DNA of 64,000 nt. Origin: Verrucomicrobiota bacterium (GTDB taxonomy: Bacteria; Verrucomicrobiota; Verrucomicrobiia; Limisphaerales; J093). The notes beneath the pieces were generated by a model, which saw only the letters and a list, made by a program, of their open reading frames with translations, was not told where the DNA came from and searched no databases. The position numbers and the translations under genes are program-made. Positions 38,194-47,332 of this stretch are shown here, piece after piece. Position 1 is the stretch's first letter; the number at the start of each line of letters is the position of its first letter. The stretch covers positions 1-64,000 of the forward strand of contig JAKQDD010000086.1 of NCBI GenBank assembly GCA_029556615.1. The letters are read 5' to 3'.

Positions 38194-39066
38194 TGCACCT
38201 GCCGTGGACGGTCCCGCGTCCTTCTGTGCCAGGACACTGATGCTGTCCCCCTTGAGCGTCCAACGGCAGAGCAGGCTCAAGGGCAACTTCACCAATTCCT
38301 CCCCCCAGCGGGCCAGGCCGCGCAGGCGGGGACTGTTGTTCGGACGCAGGCGTACTCCGTGGGTCTCGACGCGGGTCACCCGGAACCCGGCCTGTGCGCA
38401 GAACCGACGCAAAGTCCCCGGCGTGAAGAGACTCAGGTGGTCCGCAGGCGCAATGAGCTTCCAGCCCGGCCCGATGAAACGCCGCGTGTACGAATCGTAG
38501 TTCACCGTGTCGATAAAGACCACGCCTCCCGGCCGCGCCAGGCGGTGGGCTTCCCGCAGCACCGATGCCGGGGACGCCAGATGCTCGAACACGGCGTTCG
38601 AGTAGACCACGTCAAAGGAGTCCCCGGGCAGATTCGCTACCTCGAGAACACACGGCAGGATCTCCAATCCGTGGCGCTCCCGCCCGTACCGCGCGCACTC
38701 GGCGACCGGCTCGACGCCCATCACCTCCCAGCCCTCGGCCCGCGCCGCCGCGAGCAGGCCGCCAACGTTGCTGCCGATCTCGAGGAACCGGTTGGTCTTG
38801 CGCCAGCGCGCCAGCGGCCGCAGGCTCCGGCGGTACTCCCGCTGCTTCTTCGGGGAGTAGTTCTTCTCGGCGTAGCGGGCCAGGCCTTCGAGAAATGCGG
38901 CCTCATTGTCCGCCTCGAAGCGGAGCCGTCGCGGATTCGTGAAGATGAAGCCGCAGTGCGGACACCGGGCATAGCGCCCCCCGTCTTTCTCGAGCAAGAG
39001 CTCGGATTCCGGTGACCCGCACAGATCACAGGCAACCGTTTCCATCGTGCTCGGTACGTCATCCAT
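38173..39066 (-). CDS. Class I methyltransferase with N-terminal zinc ribbon
   Basis: 297 residues from ATG 39066 (39045 and 39147 are alternatives). Two CxxC pairs (CDLCG and CPHCGF) form a zinc ribbon. The SAM site is NRFLEIGSNVGGLLAAARAEGW, followed by YSNAVFEHLASP and ARPGGVVFIDTVN. This architecture is common among methyltransferases of O-antigen and capsule clusters (C-methylation of sugars). Its place among glycosyltransferases supports that role. Confidence 0.87.
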   Translation of the reverse strand: MDDVPSTMETVACDLCGSPESELLLEKDGGRYARCPHCGFIFTNPRRLRFEADNEAAFLEGLARYAEKNYSPKKQREYRRSLRPLARWRKTNRFLEIGSNVGGLLAAARAEGWEVMGVEPVAECARYGRERHGLEILPCVLEVANLPGDSFDVVYSNAVFEHLASPASVLREAHRLARPGGVVFIDTVNYDSYTRRFIGPGWKLIAPADHLSLFTPGTLRRFCAQAGFRVTRVETHGVRLRPNNSPRLRGLARWGEELVKLPLSLLCRWTLKGDSISVLAQKDAGPSTAGASPARPG

Positions 39067-39329
39067 CGTCTGAGGGGCCGGCGGCGCGGCCCGGCATGGC
39101 GGAGGCCTCACCGGGTCCGCCCCAGACCCGGATCGTGCGGCCCCCACAATAGAAAACCCGGAAGAGGCGGTGCCAGCGAAAAAGCGGGCGGCTGCAGGAT
39201 CAGTCTGTAGCCGTGGGCGCTGACCGCGGCGGGTTCATGGGGGGCTGTCCTCGGTCCTCTGTCCGCGCCGTCCTGACCGCGGGCGGCACGCGCCACCCAA
39301 ATCCGCGCGTAGGCGTCCCCTGCGGCTCG

Positions 39330-39431
39330 ACCTCCTAGTGTGGTGTCCTCGACGTAGGGAGGGAAGGCCTGGAACGACAGGGACCCAAACTTGACCTGAT
39401 CGCATCGACTTTCACAAGTCGAGGACTCTGG
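39330..39431 (+). repeat. Dispersed repeat family B, copy B4 (module II only)
   Basis: Only the right-hand module is present: TGGTGTCCTCGAC at the left, CAAACTTGACCTGATCGC in the loop and AAGTCGAGGACTCTGG at the right. Left-hand module I is absent or unrecognisable, showing the two modules can exist separately. It lies in the roughly 700-base gap between divergent genes (39067-39767), of which the first 260 bases show no gene or repeat. Confidence 0.78.
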
Positions 39432-39507
39432 GCTGGACCCGACGCCTTGAGGCGCCCCGTCCGGAGTTTTCGCGGAGTTGGAAGCCCGCCCCCAGGGCGG
39501 GCCTCCC

Positions 39508-39603
39508 CGGAGCCGACACCGCACGCGCCGATCAAGGCCAGAACCCACCAGGAGCCGATGGCGCACGTTCGAGCCCCAGGCGTTAGGCGAGGATCCGGGC
39601 GCC
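39508..39603 (+). repeat. Dispersed repeat family C, copy C2
   Basis: CGGAGCCGACACCGCACGCG through GGCGAGGATCCGGG, the same order as C1. It lies 160 bases before the double-kinase gene and 76 bases after B4, so families B and C are neighbours here. Confidence 0.82.
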
Positions 39604-39767
39604 AAAAGCTTCGTTGCTTCCCCGGTGGAGTCGTCCTACGGTTTCCCCGATGACGTCAGGACCCTCCGGCCTCGCGACTTCGCCGGCTTTCCGCCGCTGC
39701 GGTCAGAGACCTGAGGTTCGACCGGATCCCTTCCGTCGCCGACGCCTTCCCTGACGGGCCCAACGGC

Positions 39768-41342
39768 ATGAGTGGCGAACGGCAAGAGCGGCGAGTCGGG
39801 ACCTGGCGCTGGGAGCTCGAGCCGGGGTTCGAGCCGCTCCTGGCCGCGGTGCTGGACAGTCCGGGCACAATGGTCAAGCGCATCCCCGACCGGGAGGTCA
39901 CCCGGCATCAGGTCGATGGCCGGACCTTCTATCTCAAGTGCTACCGGCACGGTGTCCACCCGTGGCGGGCGCTGAAGTACCTCGTCAAAGCCCCCCGCAG
40001 CCGGCTCGAATGGGAGCTGGCCCCCGAGTTGGTGCAGCGGGGCTTCGCGGTGGTTCCCCACCGGGCCCACGGGGAGCGCTGGACCGCACGCGGCCTGGGC
40101 GAGACCCGGCTCATCACCGAGGGGCCGCCGGGGTTCGAGCCCTTGAGCGGTTGCCCGGCTCTCGGCACGCCCGAGGTGCAGACCGTCCTGGGACAGTTCG
40201 TGCGGGAACTGCACGCCGCCCACGTCCGGCACCGGGATCTCCGGGTCGAGAACCTGCTCTATCATCCGGCCACGCTGGACCTCTGCCTGGTCGATCTCGA
40301 CAACATCGAGATCGGGCCGCCTTTGACCCGGGCGCAACGGCTCGACGACCTCGTCATGCTGCGCCGCCGCCTCGAGTTGACTCCCGCCTTCTACGCCGCG
40401 TATGGCGGCGCCTGGGAACAATTCGCCCCGGAAATCACGCGGCGCGCCCGCGACCGCGTCCGCGCCTCTGCCGCGCGCAGGCTCTGGTACTGCTTCTCCG
40501 GCGGGTACAGCTTTGCCACCGGGAAGTGGGGCGGCCTGACGTGGTACTACCGGGAAGCCCTGTTGACGCCGGCGCTCGAGGCCATGATGCGGGATCCGGA
40601 CGGCTTCCTCGAGAGCGGCATCCGGCTCTTCAAGCCGGGCCGGTCCTCGACGGTGGGGTGCGCGCACGGCCTGGTGCTCAAGCGCTACAACCTCCATCGC
40701 CGCCGCGGCATCCTGGCCGACCTGTTCCGGACGGCGCGCGGCTGCCGGGCCTTCCAGCGGGCATGGCACCTCGAGCTGTTGCAGGTGCCCACGGCCCTCC
40801 CGGTCGCCGCCGCCTGCCGCCGCCGATTCGGCCTCGCACGGGAAAGTTACTTCGTGATGCGCGAGATCCCGGGGGCGGTTTCGCTGCTAGCCTGGCCCTC
40901 GGGCGATCGGACGTTGGTGCAGCGCCTGGCCAGCCTGCTGGCCCAGATGCACAATGACGGCTTCCGCCATCGGGATCTCAAGGCCACCAACATCATCCTC
41001 GACGCCGGCGGACGACCCCACTTCATCGACCTGGACGGTTTGAAGCACGTGGGCAGGGTCCGCCGAAGCCGGGCCGTGTCCGATCTGGCGCGGTTGTTTC
41101 ATGGCCTGGGGCAGCATGCCGCGCCCGTCTCCCGAACCCAGCGGGCGCGCTTCCTGCAGCGCTATTGCCGGGACCGCGATCAGGAGGACTGGCGTCCGTG
41201 GTGGCGGGCCATTGACGCGGCCGCCGCGGTGCTGGCGGCGCGCCAGGCGCGTCAAGCGCGCAAGCGCCCCCCGCCTCCGCCCGTCACCCGACGGGCCAGC
41301 GCGATTGCCGATACCGGACCACGTCGAGAATCAGGTGTCTGA
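39768..41342 (+). CDS. Tandem (double) LPS kinase, Kdo/WaaP family
   Basis: 524 residues holding two kinase domains of the Kdo/WaaP (InaA) type. Domain 1 has the ATP-lysine strand FYLKCYRHG, catalytic loop HRDLRVENLL (about residue 154) and DLDN metal motif. Domain 2 has LVLKRYNLHRRR, catalytic loop HRDLKATNII (about residue 400) and DLDGLKHV. All key residues are present in both, so both could phosphorylate. Family members phosphorylate heptose or Kdo of LPS core on the cytoplasmic side. A fused pair is unusual. The 3' end overlaps the convergent single kinase by 59 bases. Confidence 0.85.
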   Translation: MSGERQERRVGTWRWELEPGFEPLLAAVLDSPGTMVKRIPDREVTRHQVDGRTFYLKCYRHGVHPWRALKYLVKAPRSRLEWELAPELVQRGFAVVPHRAHGERWTARGLGETRLITEGPPGFEPLSGCPALGTPEVQTVLGQFVRELHAAHVRHRDLRVENLLYHPATLDLCLVDLDNIEIGPPLTRAQRLDDLVMLRRRLELTPAFYAAYGGAWEQFAPEITRRARDRVRASAARRLWYCFSGGYSFATGKWGGLTWYYREALLTPALEAMMRDPDGFLESGIRLFKPGRSSTVGCAHGLVLKRYNLHRRRGILADLFRTARGCRAFQRAWHLELLQVPTALPVAAACRRRFGLARESYFVMREIPGAVSLLAWPSGDRTLVQRLASLLAQMHNDGFRHRDLKATNIILDAGGRPHFIDLDGLKHVGRVRRSRAVSDLARLFHGLGQHAAPVSRTQRARFLQRYCRDRDQEDWRPWWRAIDAAAAVLAARQARQARKRPPPPPVTRRASAIADTGPRRESGV

Positions 41343-42180
41343 CGGAGGGCGTGAGCCGCCGCTCGCCGCAATACTCGAGGAGGAACCGGAGGCGTTCCGG
41401 TCGCGTGGCCACCGCCATCGCGGTGAGATCCAGGCTGGCGAGGTCCTTGATCCGCAGCCGCCGGTGACGGCTCTCGCGGGCATTGTAACCCCCCTTGGGA
41501 CAGTCGATCCAGTACACCTCCGGATCCCCGCCGGCCGGCAAGAGCCGGACCAGGACATTGCGGCCGTACAAGTCGTTGTGAAAAAAACCGGCGGCGTGAA
41601 TTCGCCGCGTCATGTCGGCCAGCTGGCGGATGACCCGGATCCGCCGGGACCGCCGCAACCCGGCATCAGGGTGCCTGGCCTGGATCTGGAAAAACTCGGG
41701 CAGCGTCACGACCTCCGGGATCGCCTCGGTCAGGATGAACGCCCAGCGAAGCCGCCCCAAGAGGTCGCGGCGCTCCCCCCAAGCCACCCTCTGGGCGCAC
41801 GGAATGCCCAGGCGCTCGAGGTTGCCGTAGTTCCGGAACTCCCTGGAGGCCTTGGATTCCCGCCACCAGTATCTCCATCTCGAGTACTTGTGCCAGGGAC
41901 GCCAGTCCCATTCCGGGTGGTTGTATAGTTTGAAGAAGAACCTCGGCCCGTCCCCTCCTCCCGGTCCGGGATCGGGCGGCACGATCAGCATCCTCGGCCA
42001 GGGCGGCGGGTGACCCCGGGTGAAATGGTCCAGGACCGCCTTGCCGGAACGCCACTTGGACTGCTCGAATCGGGCTCGCCAGCGCACATCGACCCACAAT
42101 GCGGCGCGTCGGGTGCGCTCAACCCGCACACTGCCGTCCGCTTCCGTTCCGAGTGGCACAGGAGCCCGCATCGATCTCAT
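41284..42180 (-). CDS. LPS kinase, Kdo/WaaP family
   Basis: 298 residues from ATG 42180; the 28 residues before it (to 42264) are not family-like. Motifs are FFFKLYNHPEWDW (ATP lysine), FHNDLYGRNVLVR (catalytic Asp) and WIDCPKGG, where the metal-binding DFG-equivalent is the Asp of WIDC. It is closest to RfaP/WaaP-like heptose kinases. A third kinase domain next to the double kinase suggests several phosphate positions on the core oligosaccharide. Confidence 0.83.
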   Translation of the reverse strand: MRSMRAPVPLGTEADGSVRVERTRRAALWVDVRWRARFEQSKWRSGKAVLDHFTRGHPPPWPRMLIVPPDPGPGGGDGPRFFFKLYNHPEWDWRPWHKYSRWRYWWRESKASREFRNYGNLERLGIPCAQRVAWGERRDLLGRLRWAFILTEAIPEVVTLPEFFQIQARHPDAGLRRSRRIRVIRQLADMTRRIHAAGFFHNDLYGRNVLVRLLPAGGDPEVYWIDCPKGGYNARESRHRRLRIKDLASLDLTAMAVATRPERLRFLLEYCGERRLTPSVRHLILDVVRYRQSRWPVG

Positions 42181-42431
42181 CGAGACCGTAACCCATCGGG
42201 CAGACTCGCTCCACCGCAAAACGCGGTTATCGCTCGTCGCCCCACCTGAACAGTCAGCGCGCACAGTCTGGCGCCCGCGCCCGCGCCCCTCTCCCGCGCG
42301 CGAGCGTCATGGCTTGTCTCGCCGAAGCCTTGGCGGAGGCGGGAGGGACAGACACGATAGGGGGACAGCAGGTTCAGAGTTGGCCAAACCCTTGCTTCTT
42401 CTCCTCGGTTTCCGGAACCCCAGATTGCACC

Positions 42432-42525
42432 CGAGCCGACACCGCACGGGCCGTTCAAGGCCGGAAACAACCAGCAGCCCTGGCAGACGTTCGCGCCACA
42501 CGCGTTGGGCAAGAATCCGGGTCCG
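42432..42525 (+). repeat. Dispersed repeat family C, copy C3
   Basis: Diverged copy: CCGAGCCGACACCGCACGGG, then GACGTTCGCGCC and GGCAAGAATCCGGG. It sits in the gap between the divergent kinase and methyltransferase genes (42181-42573). The other part of that gap is GC-rich (GCGCCCGCGCCC tract) with no gene. Confidence 0.78.
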
Positions 42526-42573
42526 CCTGATTCGGTTGATCCCTGGGGCGCTGTTGGCGTACGTTCATCCATC

Positions 42574-43272
42574 ATGAAGGGCACCGAGGGCTACCGGAGC
42601 CGGCTCGAGTCGGCGGAAGCGGCGCAGCGCTATGCCACCCGTTTCGAGCGGGGCCGACGCCGGCAGATCGACCGCCGCGAACAGCGGGCCGTGCGCCGGA
42701 TCCTGGACGACCTGCCGGACTGCCGCAGCGTGCTGGATGTGCCGTGCGGCGCCGGGCGGTTTCTCGCGACGCTCGCCGCCAACGGGCGGTCGGTGACGGG
42801 CATCGACGCCTCGGCGGAAATCCTCGCGCTGGCCCGTCGCCGGGCCGAGCAGTTGGGTATTCCCGCCCGGTTCGAGGTCGGCGACGCGGCCCGGCTGGCG
42901 GTTCCGGACTCGAGCGTGGACGCGGTGTTTTGCAACCGGTTGCTGCATCACATCACCGTGGCCGAGGAACGCGCGGTCTTCCTCCGGGAATTCCACCGGG
43001 TCACCCGACGCCACGTGGTGGTTTCCTTCTTTGATTATCGTGCATGGGGCGGTCTCCGCCGCTTCCTGAAGGCCTTGAAAGGCCGGAGAGCGGATTATGA
43101 TGGGCAACCGACCCTGCGGGAGTTCGACCTCGAGGTTCAGGCGTGCGGGTTTCGGGTGCTTCGGGTCGTGCCCACCGGCCCGTTGTGGGTATCGGAGAAG
43201 TACTTCGTGCTGACGAGGCGCGCCTCAGACCCAACCCAGTCCGCAGACCCGTCCTTTAACCGCCCGCGGTGA
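42574..43272 (+). CDS. Class I SAM-dependent methyltransferase
   Basis: 232 residues from ATG 42574. SAM motif VLDVPCGAGRFLATLA, motif II GIDASAEILALAR, and FCNRLLHHI are typical of type 11 methyltransferases. HHVVVSFFDYRAWGGLRRFLKAL-like residues follow. The last ~20 residues (RRASDPTQSADPSFNRPR) are encoded by a fragment of repeat B module I (CGAGGCGCGCCTCAGACCC at about 43216), which seems to have replaced the native end. Substrate is unknown; context is surface glycan. Confidence 0.83.
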   Translation: MKGTEGYRSRLESAEAAQRYATRFERGRRRQIDRREQRAVRRILDDLPDCRSVLDVPCGAGRFLATLAANGRSVTGIDASAEILALARRRAEQLGIPARFEVGDAARLAVPDSSVDAVFCNRLLHHITVAEERAVFLREFHRVTRRHVVVSFFDYRAWGGLRRFLKALKGRRADYDGQPTLREFDLEVQACGFRVLRVVPTGPLWVSEKYFVLTRRASDPTQSADPSFNRPR

Positions 43273-43383
43273 GGGGGGCGCAAGACCGAGGACGGAACCC
43301 TGCACCCTTGTGTCGTGGCGTTGACCGCCCACGCCCGGAAAGAACCGCAAAGGCTAAGGCGCCGAGGAAAGGACTTCGTCCCG

Positions 43384-43451
43384 CTGTCGTCCGTCCTCTG
43401 TCCTCTGTCGTCTGTCTCTCCGCCCATCTGCGGAGATCTGCGAAGATCTGG
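43384..43451 (+). repeat. Short tandem tracts CTCTGTC and ATCTGCGGAG
   Basis: Several CTCTGTC/TCTGTCT units run together (43384-43420), followed by ATCTGCGGAG, ATCTGCGAAG and ATCTGGGG (43427-43455). A GAATCGGTGCGGGAC piece just after (about 43479) matches an internal word of repeat A. The 250-base gap between the methyltransferase and the exporter gene otherwise shows no gene. Confidence 0.6.
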
Positions 43452-43521
43452 GGGCTGACTTCCCTCTCTCATCCTCCCCGAATCGGTGCGGGACTTTCCC
43501 CTCGCCGATCCAAGACGGAGC

Positions 43522-45390
43522 TCAGGTTTCCGGCAGGATTCCCTGGCTCCTCGACATCCGGGCGAAGAGACCATCGCGTCGGAGCAACTCCTCAAAGGTC
43601 CCCTCCTCCGCGAGTTGGCCGCGGGCCAGCACGATGATCCGGTCCATCGAGGCCAGTGTTGAGAGCCGATGGGCCACGCAGATGACCGTCCGCCGCTCCG
43701 CCAACCGGTCGATCGCAGCCTGGACCTCGGCCTCCGCGTACGAGTCCAGCGAGGCCGTCGCTTCGTCGAGAACCAGGATCGGCGCATCCCGCACGAATGC
43801 GCGGGCGATGGCAATCCGCTGCTTTTGCCCGCCCGAGAGGCGCACGCCGCGCTCGCCCAGCCGCGTCTCATAGCCGTGCTCGAGCTCGAGGATGAACCCG
43901 TGTGCGTAAGCGGCTTGAGCTGCCGCCTCGATCTCCTCGCGGCTCGCCCCGGGTTTGCCGCAGGCGATGTTCTCCGCCACGGTCTGGTCAAAGAGAACCA
44001 CATCCTGGCTGACCAACGCGAGCTGCTGGCGCAGGTCCCGAAGCGAGATCTCCCGCAAATCAAGTCCGTCCAGTCTCACCGCGCCGCGGGTGGGGTCGTA
44101 GAAGCGGAACAGCAGGTTCAAGACCGTGGTCTTTCCCGAGCCGCTCTCGCCGGCAATCCCGAGCCGGTGTCCGCGCGGGATCACCAGGCTGAACTCGCGC
44201 AACACCGGCTCGTCCCGGTAGGCGAACGTGACCTCCTCGAACCGGATCGCGTCGCGGAACCCGTGGACCGGCTTGGGAGCGGCGGCCTCGACCACCGTGG
44301 GTTGTTCGTTCAGGATCTCGATCAGCCGTTCCGTCCCCACGTGAGCCTGCTGGAACACAATGTGCACTGCCGCCAGCTTCTTGACGGGCAGGAATAACAT
44401 CGCAATCCCCGCCAGGAACTCGGCCATGTCCGCCCCGGTCCGTCCCGAAGAGAACACGTAAAACAGCAGCAGGCTCAAACCGAACATCGAGATCACCTCG
44501 ATCAGCGGATTGGTCAGCTCCTTGGCCTGGACGCTCTTCATGCCCGCGTGAACGAGGTTGCTCGAAGTCCGACGGAACCGCGCCATCTCCTCCTTCTCCA
44601 GGTTGTAGGCCTTGATGATCCGGATCCCGCCGAGCAACTCGACCAGCTGGCTGGACTGGGAGATGTTCGCCCGCAGGCTCGATTTCATCGCCCGCCGGGC
44701 CTTCTTGCCCAGGACCAACAAGGGAAACAAACAGAGCGGCAGCAGAACGGCCGTGCCCAGGGTCAACTGCCAATCCCGTATGCACAGGTAAACGAGGACC
44801 ACCACCAGCGTGAACGGCTCCTTCAGAAGGTCCGCCGCCCCCTGCCGCAAGGCCCGCAGCAGATTCGCCGAATCCACGTTGATCCGCGTCAGCAGGTCCC
44901 CCGAGGTCGACCGCGAGAAAAAGTCCAGCGACAACGAGCTCAGCTTGTCCATCACGTCCAGCCGCACATCCCGGATCACACGCTCCGCCACCCAGCCCAT
45001 GCAGTAGTTGCTCAGGTAATCCGCGGTGCTCCGCACCAGCACCAGCATCGGCAGAAAGAGCAGCACCCCCGCCACTTGCCGCCAATCCAGCGGCTGGCCC
45101 ACCCGCGGCAGCCAGGGATCCACCTTCCGCGTGATCTCGTGGCTGAACTCCCGCGCTTGGGCCATCAGCGAAGGCCTGGCCGCCGCCGGCCCTCCTCCCC
45201 CACCCGCCGCGAGGCTCCCGATCGCGGCCGGCTTCTCCGCAAACCGCTCCGCCAGCGTCCGCGCCGCCCACACAAAGCTGCCGTTGGCCAGCGCAAACAG
45301 CACGCTCAACAGCACGCCGCAGACCAATCGCGTCTGGTAACGGCTCAGGTAGCGCCAGCCAAAGCGCAGGACGGAGACAATGTGACTCAT
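43522..45390 (-). CDS. msbA: ABC exporter, MsbA/lipid-flippase type
   Basis: 622 residues from ATG 45390. Six membrane spans (about 20-340), then an ATPase with Walker A GESGSGKT, Q-loop LVSQDVVLFDQ, signature LSGGQKQR, Walker B ILVLDEATA and the AHRL H-loop. Half-transporter that dimerises. A long Gly/Ala loop in the first periplasmic segment (AAGGGGGPAAARP) is unusual. Location at the end of an LPS-kinase and glycosyltransferase cluster supports lipid A-core or glycolipid flipping; the exact substrate is inferred. Confidence 0.85.
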   Translation of the reverse strand: MSHIVSVLRFGWRYLSRYQTRLVCGVLLSVLFALANGSFVWAARTLAERFAEKPAAIGSLAAGGGGGPAAARPSLMAQAREFSHEITRKVDPWLPRVGQPLDWRQVAGVLLFLPMLVLVRSTADYLSNYCMGWVAERVIRDVRLDVMDKLSSLSLDFFSRSTSGDLLTRINVDSANLLRALRQGAADLLKEPFTLVVVLVYLCIRDWQLTLGTAVLLPLCLFPLLVLGKKARRAMKSSLRANISQSSQLVELLGGIRIIKAYNLEKEEMARFRRTSSNLVHAGMKSVQAKELTNPLIEVISMFGLSLLLFYVFSSGRTGADMAEFLAGIAMLFLPVKKLAAVHIVFQQAHVGTERLIEILNEQPTVVEAAAPKPVHGFRDAIRFEEVTFAYRDEPVLREFSLVIPRGHRLGIAGESGSGKTTVLNLLFRFYDPTRGAVRLDGLDLREISLRDLRQQLALVSQDVVLFDQTVAENIACGKPGASREEIEAAAQAAYAHGFILELEHGYETRLGERGVRLSGGQKQRIAIARAFVRDAPILVLDEATASLDSYAEAEVQAAIDRLAERRTVICVAHRLSTLASMDRIIVLARGQLAEEGTFEELLRRDGLFARMSRSQGILPET

Positions 45391-45474
45391 GACGCCTCGC
45401 CAGTATGGTTGTGATTTCACCCCGCGAGTCAATCCGATTGACGGCGGGTCCGGATTGGTCCTTCATCTCTCCGC

Positions 45475-46992
45475 ATGAGGAGGACACGGCGGTTCCCGAC
45501 GGGCATTCCCGACGCGTTCATGGCCGCGCTGGCGGCAAACCCGGACCCGCGCATCCTGACACGCTCCCGCACCGAGTTGCCCGTCTCCGCACGGACTCTC
45601 CGCCTGCTCGACGCCGCCATGGAGCATCAAACCCAGCCTCACGCGGCGGTCGAGGGCCAGCCGGACACCGACCCCGCCCGGGCAATGCTCGGCCGCGGCA
45701 TGGCGTTCTTCCGCCGAGGCCGCAACCGGGAGGCGCTCGCGGCGTTCGATCAGGCCGCCGCCCTTTGCCGCGAGGCTCGAGACACCCAGGGCTGGGCCCG
45801 CGCCGTCGAGAGCCGCGCCGACCTGCTCTGCTCCCTCGGCCGGCACGCAGGCGCACTCGCCGCCTATGAGACCGCTGCGGCTCTCCGTGAGAGCGCTGGC
45901 GATGCTGCAGGCCAGGGCTACTGCGCCTGGGGGTGCGGCGACATGCTCGCCCGCCTCCGCCGTCCCAGGAAGGCCTTCGCCGCCTACCAGCAGGCCGCCG
46001 CGCTCTTCCTCGACGCCGGCGACCACCGAAGCCGATGCCACTGTCTCCGCGGCGGCGGCGACGCGCTCTCCTGTTCGGGCCGACCCCGGGAAGCCCTCGC
46101 CGTCTGCGAGCAGGCCCAGGAGCTGTTCCATGAGGCCGGCGAAACCGCAGGACTCGCCCGCTGCATTCAAAGCTGCGGGAACGCCCTCCGCCGCCTGAAC
46201 CGGCCGGGCGAGGCCCTGACCGCCTTCGTGCAGGCCGAGGCGTTCTTCGACAGCGCCGGCGACACCTTGGGCCGGGGCCTCTGTGTCGAGAACCGCGCCG
46301 ACCTCCTCGCCGACCTGGGCCGCACCACAGAAGCCCTCCTCGCCTATGAACAGGCCAAGGGACTCTTGAGAATGACCGGCGACGACGCCAGTCGAGCCCG
46401 CTGTCTCTGGGGCTGGGGCGACATCGCTGCCGCCCTCCACCAGCCGGATGAAGCCCTGCCCGAATACCATGCCGCGTATCGGATCTTCGTCGAATCCGAA
46501 GCCTGGGCCGAGGCCGCCATTCTCGCCGCGAAGACGCTCCGCACCGCAGGCGAAACCGTCGCCCTCCACGGGCTCAAGCTCGCCCGCGAGCCCATCAACG
46601 CCGTCCACCGCCTGGCCGGGAACGCCGACCGATTCGAGGCCACCCGCCAGGGGCTCGTCCATTTCATGGTCCGAACCTCGAAAGCACTCAGCCCCACCGA
46701 CGCGCTCGAGCTTCTCTCCGGGATCGAGGCCGCGCTCCCGGTCGCCCACCGCGACCTCCTCGGGCCGGCCCGACTGGCCCTCGAGGTCGCCGCCGGTCGC
46801 CGTGACGTGATGCTTCCCGACCAACCCGACTTGACGCGGCAAGCGGCCCGCAAGTTCAGCGACTCGATCAGCCCCGCCACCCCGGAGCCGACACCGCACG
46901 CGCCGTTCAAGGCCAGAACCCGCCACCCGCCGCTGGCCGACGGCCGGGACCCAGGCGTTAAGCGAGCATCAGGGCCCCGCACGTCATCTTGA
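45475..46992 (+). CDS. TPR-repeat protein whose C-terminus derives from repeat C
   Basis: 505 residues with at least seven tetratricopeptide-like units of 40 residues, each with the pattern GRxxEALAAFxQAAAL and RxxGDALxxLGR. Cysteines recur at the same position in most units (for example CLRGGGDAL, CIQSCGNAL, CLWGWGD), which is unusual. No signal peptide. The last ~36 residues (PEPTPHAPFKARTRHPPLA onward) are the translation of repeat C4. Likely a protein-interaction scaffold; partner unknown. Confidence 0.75.
   Translation: MRRTRRFPTGIPDAFMAALAANPDPRILTRSRTELPVSARTLRLLDAAMEHQTQPHAAVEGQPDTDPARAMLGRGMAFFRRGRNREALAAFDQAAALCREARDTQGWARAVESRADLLCSLGRHAGALAAYETAAALRESAGDAAGQGYCAWGCGDMLARLRRPRKAFAAYQQAAALFLDAGDHRSRCHCLRGGGDALSCSGRPREALAVCEQAQELFHEAGETAGLARCIQSCGNALRRLNRPGEALTAFVQAEAFFDSAGDTLGRGLCVENRADLLADLGRTTEALLAYEQAKGLLRMTGDDASRARCLWGWGDIAAALHQPDEALPEYHAAYRIFVESEAWAEAAILAAKTLRTAGETVALHGLKLAREPINAVHRLAGNADRFEATRQGLVHFMVRTSKALSPTDALELLSGIEAALPVAHRDLLGPARLALEVAAGRRDVMLPDQPDLTRQAARKFSDSISPATPEPTPHAPFKARTRHPPLADGRDPGVKRASGPRTSS
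46882..46980 (+). repeat. Dispersed repeat family C, copy C4, inside a coding end
   Basis: CCGGAGCCGACACCGCACGC through GGCGTTAAGCGAGCATCAGG. It is read in frame as the tail of the TPR protein, with the stop 10 bases after the repeat. The other copies are intergenic, so the repeat probably inserted and took over the native stop. Confidence 0.82.
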
Positions 46993-47033
46993 CAACGATC
47001 GTGGATGATGGTTTTTTACCATCATGGTAAAAA
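46989..47033 (+). promoter_or_regulatory. Promoter and palindromic operator of the vapBC pair
   Basis: TTGACA at 46989-46994 is a perfect -35. A perfect 10-base inverted repeat, TTTTTACCAT (47013-47022) and ATGGTAAAAA (47024-47033), has a single central base, and its right arm contains the vapB start codon. There is no Shine-Dalgarno before this ATG, and the spacing from -35 puts the likely transcription start at or next to the ATG, suggesting a leaderless message repressed by VapB. Confidence 0.7.
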
Positions 47034-47332
47034 CTCAAGTCCAGATCCCGGATGCGCTGTTCCAACGCGCCAAGCGCGTGGCAGCACAGAAGGAATGGTC
47101 TTTCGCCGAAATCGTGCGCCGTGGACTCGAGTACATGACGCAACGTCAACCCCAGGCGGAGAAGGAAGAGGAGAGAACATGGCGTCTGCCGGACGCGGTG
47201 GATCTTGGGCTTCGATCCGATCCGTTCGCAGATCCGAACTGGCGGGAGGATGCGGCCTTGGGCAGCGGCGCGGCCCGGTTGCTCGCCGAGCGGTTGCGGG
47301 AACAGGCCGATCGCTACGCGGCGGGGACATGA
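47024..47332 (+). CDS. vapB: VapB-type ribbon-helix-helix antitoxin
   Basis: 102 residues. VKTQVQIPDALFQRAKRVA is the beta strand and first helix of a ribbon-helix-helix, and FAEIVRRGLEYM the second. The acidic/hydrophobic tail (WRLPDAVDLGLRSDPF) would wrap the toxin. It overlaps the toxin start by four bases (ATGA). Autorepression through the palindrome on its own start codon is inferred. Confidence 0.88.
   Translation: MVKTQVQIPDALFQRAKRVAAQKEWSFAEIVRRGLEYMTQRQPQAEKEEERTWRLPDAVDLGLRSDPFADPNWREDAALGSGAARLLAERLREQADRYAAGT

Noticed and set aside
43522-45390. MsbA-like exporter as a drug-resistance pump
   Set aside because: Sequence motifs alone cannot exclude it, but the surrounding LPS-kinase and glycosyltransferase genes make lipid or glycolipid export more likely.
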